DNA from: Candidatus Dormiibacterota bacterium
GTDB lineage: Bacteria > Chloroflexota > Dormibacteria > Aeolococcales > Aeolococcaceae
DNA length: 6,448 nt
Assembly: GCA_955651875.1 (NCBI GenBank)
Contig: CATPAP010000043.1
Location: 1 to 6,448 of the forward strand
Direction: 5' to 3'
Part shown: positions 4,286 to 6,448 of the stretch, piece by piece
How the letters are laid out: each line of letters starts with the position of its first letter
Position numbering within the stretch: position 1 is the stretch's first letter
Position numbers and translations under genes: made by a program
The notes under the pieces: model-generated
The model's database searches: none
What the model was told of the DNA's origin: nothing
The model's input: only the letters and a program-made list of their open reading frames with translations

Positions 4286-5575
4286 TCAGTCGCGGCCGAT
4301 GTCGGTGCGGTAGTGCATGCCCTCGAAGTGGACCTCGGGCACGCACGCGTAGACCCGGTCGCGGGCCACCTCCCGCGCCGCGCCGCGGGCCACCAGTGTG
4401 AGGACACGGCCGCCGTCGGTGCGCAGGGTGCCGTCCGGCTCGCGACGGGTGCCCGCGTGGAACGCCAGGATCGACGGATCGAGCTGCTGCAGGCCGGTGA
4501 TGGCGTCGCCGCGGCGGGGCGGGCCGGGGTAGCCGGCGGCGGCGAGCACCACGCCGACCGCAGCCGGCTGGCCAGCTGGGTACACACGGCCCGGCGCGAG
4601 TGTGCCGTGGGCGCAGTCGTGGAGCAGGGCGAGCACGTCGGCGTTGAGCACCGGCAGCACCACCTGGGCCTCGGGGTCGCCGAAGCGCGCGTTGAACTCC
4701 ACCACGCGCGGACCATCGGCGGTGAGCATGAGCTGCGCGTAGAGGCAGCCGGCGAACGGGGTGCCGGCGGCGGCGAGCGCGTCGACGCAGGGGCGGAGCA
4801 CGTCGCGCTCGATGTCGGCGAGGAGGCTGGTGGGAGCGGTTGCTGGCGGGGTGGCGGCGGCTCCTGGAGGCGGCGTGACCGCGCCCATGCCGCCGGTGTT
4901 CGGTCCTGTGTCACCGTCGCCGATGCGCTTGTAGTCGCGCGCGACGGGGAGCACGCGGATGTTGCTGCCGTCGCTGAGCGCGAGCACGGTGATCTCCGGT
5001 CCGCGCAGCCGTTCCTCGACGATGACCTGGCTGCCGGCGCTGCCGAAGCGCTGCTCGTCGAGACAGGCGGCGATGGCGGCGCGCGCCTCGTCGGGACTGC
5101 CGCAGACGGTGACGCCCTTGCCGAGGGCAAGGCCGTCGGCCTTGACGACACACTGGCCGCCGAGGTCCTCGACGAATTCCTGCAGCGCCGCGCGGTTCGC
5201 GGACCTGCCGCTGCACCAGCGCGCGGTGGGGATGCCGGCGCTGTCCATGAGGCGCTTGGCGAACGTCTTCGAGCTCTCGATGCGGGCGGCAGCTGCGGTC
5301 GGGCCGAAGACGGCGATGTTCGCGGCGGCGCAGGCATCGGCGACCCCCGCGGCGAGCGCGGCGTCGGGGCCGACGACCACGAGCTGAACGTCGAGGTCGC
5401 GGGCGGTGCGCACGATGCCGTCGGGGTCGTCGGCGGCCACGGGGACGTTCTGTGCGAACGAGGCCGTGCCGCCGTTGCCTGGGGCGCAGGTCACCTCGAC
5501 GTCGTCATGCCCCTGCGTGCAGGCCCACGCCAGCGCGTGCTCGCGCGCCCCCGAGCCTGCGATGAGCACGCGCAT
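4286..5575 (-). CDS. purD: phosphoribosylamine--glycine ligase (PurD, GAR synthetase)
   Basis: A 429-residue cytoplasmic ATP-grasp ligase joining phosphoribosylamine and glycine to make GAR, the second step of purine synthesis. In order: the N-domain motif IAGSGAREHALAW (5-17); VVGPDAALAAGVAD (68-80); the ATP-grasp entry SSKTFAKRLMDSAGIPTA (101-118); VVKADGLALGKGV (143-155); and the signature DYKRIGDGDTGPNTGGMGAV (214-233). PFAGCLYAQLML (273-284) and VVEFNARFGDPEAQVVLPVL (291-310), with its metal/ATP-binding acidic residues, follow. Length is normal. One oddity is the Ala/Pro-rich stretch TPPPGAAATPPATAPTS (234-250) just after the signature loop. The start is ATG at 5575, giving MRVLIAGSG; an in-frame GTG at 5596 would overlap guaA and add seven residues. 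The start is 11 bases after the guaA stop, with GGGAG 14 bases upstream inside guaA. Confidence 0.97.
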   Translation of the reverse strand: MRVLIAGSGAREHALAWACTQGHDDVEVTCAPGNGGTASFAQNVPVAADDPDGIVRTARDLDVQLVVVGPDAALAAGVADACAAANIAVFGPTAAAARIESSKTFAKRLMDSAGIPTARWCSGRSANRAALQEFVEDLGGQCVVKADGLALGKGVTVCGSPDEARAAIAACLDEQRFGSAGSQVIVEERLRGPEITVLALSDGSNIRVLPVARDYKRIGDGDTGPNTGGMGAVTPPPGAAATPPATAPTSLLADIERDVLRPCVDALAAAGTPFAGCLYAQLMLTADGPRVVEFNARFGDPEAQVVLPVLNADVLALLHDCAHGTLAPGRVYPAGQPAAVGVVLAAAGYPGPPRRGDAITGLQQLDPSILAFHAGTRREPDGTLRTDGGRVLTLVARGAAREVARDRVYACVPEVHFEGMHYRTDIGRD

Positions 5576-5586
5576 CGTGGCGCGGG

Positions 5587-6448
5587 CTACTCCCACTCGA
5601 TGGTGGACGGCGGCTTGCTCGAGATGTCGTAGACGACGCGGTTGACGCCGGCGACCTCGTTGACGATGCGCCGGCTGATGGTGGCGAGCACGTCATACGG
5701 GATCTTGGCCCAGTCCGCGGTCATGCCGTCGTCGGACTCGACGATGCGGATGGCCACCACGTTGGCGTAGGTGCGGTTGTCGCCCATCACTCCGACGGAC
5801 GAGATCGGCGTGAGGATCGCGAAGCTCTGCCACACCTTGCGGTACAGGCCGCTGCGCTTGATCTCGTCGATGACCACCCAGTCGGCCGCGCGCAGCGTGT
5901 CCAGACGCTCGGCGGTGACCTCGCCGATGATCCGGATGGCCAGCCCCGGGCCGGGGAAGGGCTGGCGCCAGACCATGTCCTCGGGCAGGCCCAGGGCGAG
6001 GCCGACCTGGCGCACCTCGTCCTTGAAGAGGTAGCGCAGCGGCTCGACGAGCTGGAAGCGCAGGTCCTCGGGGAGACCGCCGACGTTGTGGTGCGTCTTG
6101 ATCTTCTGGGCGTTGTGGGTGTCGTGCGAGGTGGACTCGATGACGTCGGGGTAGAGCGTGCCCTGCGCCAGGAAGCCGATGTCGCCGAGCCGCAGCGCCT
6201 GTGCGTCGAACACCTCGATGAAGGTGCGGCCGATGCGACGGCGCTTCTCCTCGGGGTCGGCGACGCCGGCGAGAGCGGTGAGGAAGCGCTCAGTGGCGTC
6301 GACGTGGACGAGGCTGATCTGGCGCTGGTGGCTCATCACCTCGACGACGCGCTCGCCCTCGGCGCGGCGCAGCAGCCCGTTGTCGACGAACACGCAGGTG
6401 AGCTGGTCGCCGATCGCCCGGTGGACCAGCGTGGCGGCCACCGCCGAG
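5587..6448 (-). CDS. guaA: GMP synthase (glutamine-hydrolysing), C-terminal part, cut by window edge
   Basis: The last 286 codons of guaA. The visible part starts SAVAATLVHRAIGDQL, immediately after where the PP-loop SGGVDS should lie; the amidotransferase domain and most of that loop are off the right edge. The protein aminates XMP to GMP using ATP and glutamine-derived ammonia. Visible landmarks in order are VFVDNGLLR, the FIEVF segment, LAQGTLYPDVIES, KTHHNVGGLPEDL, LVEPLRYLFKDEVR, RQPFPGPGLAIRI and the C-terminal dimerisation domain ending in the family-typical DISSKPPSTIEWE. No frameshift or missing block is seen. It is the upstream member of the visible guaA-purD-purE-RidA series, with purD starting 11 bases after its TAG. 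Confidence 0.97.
   Translation of the reverse strand, partial: SAVAATLVHRAIGDQLTCVFVDNGLLRRAEGERVVEVMSHQRQISLVHVDATERFLTALAGVADPEEKRRRIGRTFIEVFDAQALRLGDIGFLAQGTLYPDVIESTSHDTHNAQKIKTHHNVGGLPEDLRFQLVEPLRYLFKDEVRQVGLALGLPEDMVWRQPFPGPGLAIRIIGEVTAERLDTLRAADWVVIDEIKRSGLYRKVWQSFAILTPISSVGVMGDNRTYANVVAIRIVESDDGMTADWAKIPYDVLATISRRIVNEVAGVNRVVYDISSKPPSTIEWE

Noticed and set aside
3736..5337. 533-codon minus-strand frame that includes purE
   Set aside because: Only the last 164 codons are PurE-like. The upstream part is an out-of-frame shadow of purD, rich in Ser, Arg, Pro and Ala, so it is not a PurE fusion.
4145..5632. Long plus-strand open frame (495 codons) opposite purD
   Set aside because: It lies wholly antisense to purD and parts of purE and guaA, has the Gly/Ala/Val/Arg composition expected from the complement of GC-rich codons, and shows no domain.

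Overview
The window is GC-rich bacterial DNA. It favours GTG starts, and its overlapping genes and single-domain regulators look actinobacterial (Actinomycetota). No gene here fixes a lower rank. I see no transposase, integrase, phage gene, CRISPR array, tRNA or rRNA. Nine genes are well supported; two (an ECF sigma factor at the left edge and guaA at the right edge) are cut by the window.

Left part (1-3296): a minus-strand ECF sigma factor gene faces away from a plus-strand series. A 325-base gap with no convincing gene separates them. The plus-strand genes are (a) a class I SAM-dependent methyltransferase followed within 10 bases by a single-domain rhodanese, (b) an ArsR-type repressor coupled by a TGATG overlap to an SRPBCC/AHSA1-domain protein, and (c) a stand-alone CheY-like receiver protein. 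The ArsR gene has a recognisable -35/-10 promoter close enough to its GTG to suggest a leaderless transcript, with a perfect 10-bp palindrome over the start codon. A GC-rich hairpin follows the SRPBCC gene.

Right part (3321-6448): four minus-strand genes, in transcription order guaA (C-terminal part), purD, purE and a RidA-family gene, with gaps of 11, 55 and 34 bases. They look like one purine operon: PurD and PurE act in the pathway to IMP, and GuaA makes GMP from XMP. RidA-family proteins clear reactive enamine/imine intermediates, but this one lacks the usual catalytic arginine. The operon converges on the receiver gene with a 24-base gap.

The main points for follow-up are a perfect 3 x 9-bp tandem repeat between purD and purE that carries nested start codons, the leaderless/operator arrangement at arsR, a mini-ORF overlapping the receiver start in a GTGA, and the methyltransferase-rhodanese pair. 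None of these proves a new system. The rest of the window is ordinary chromosomal housekeeping and regulation.
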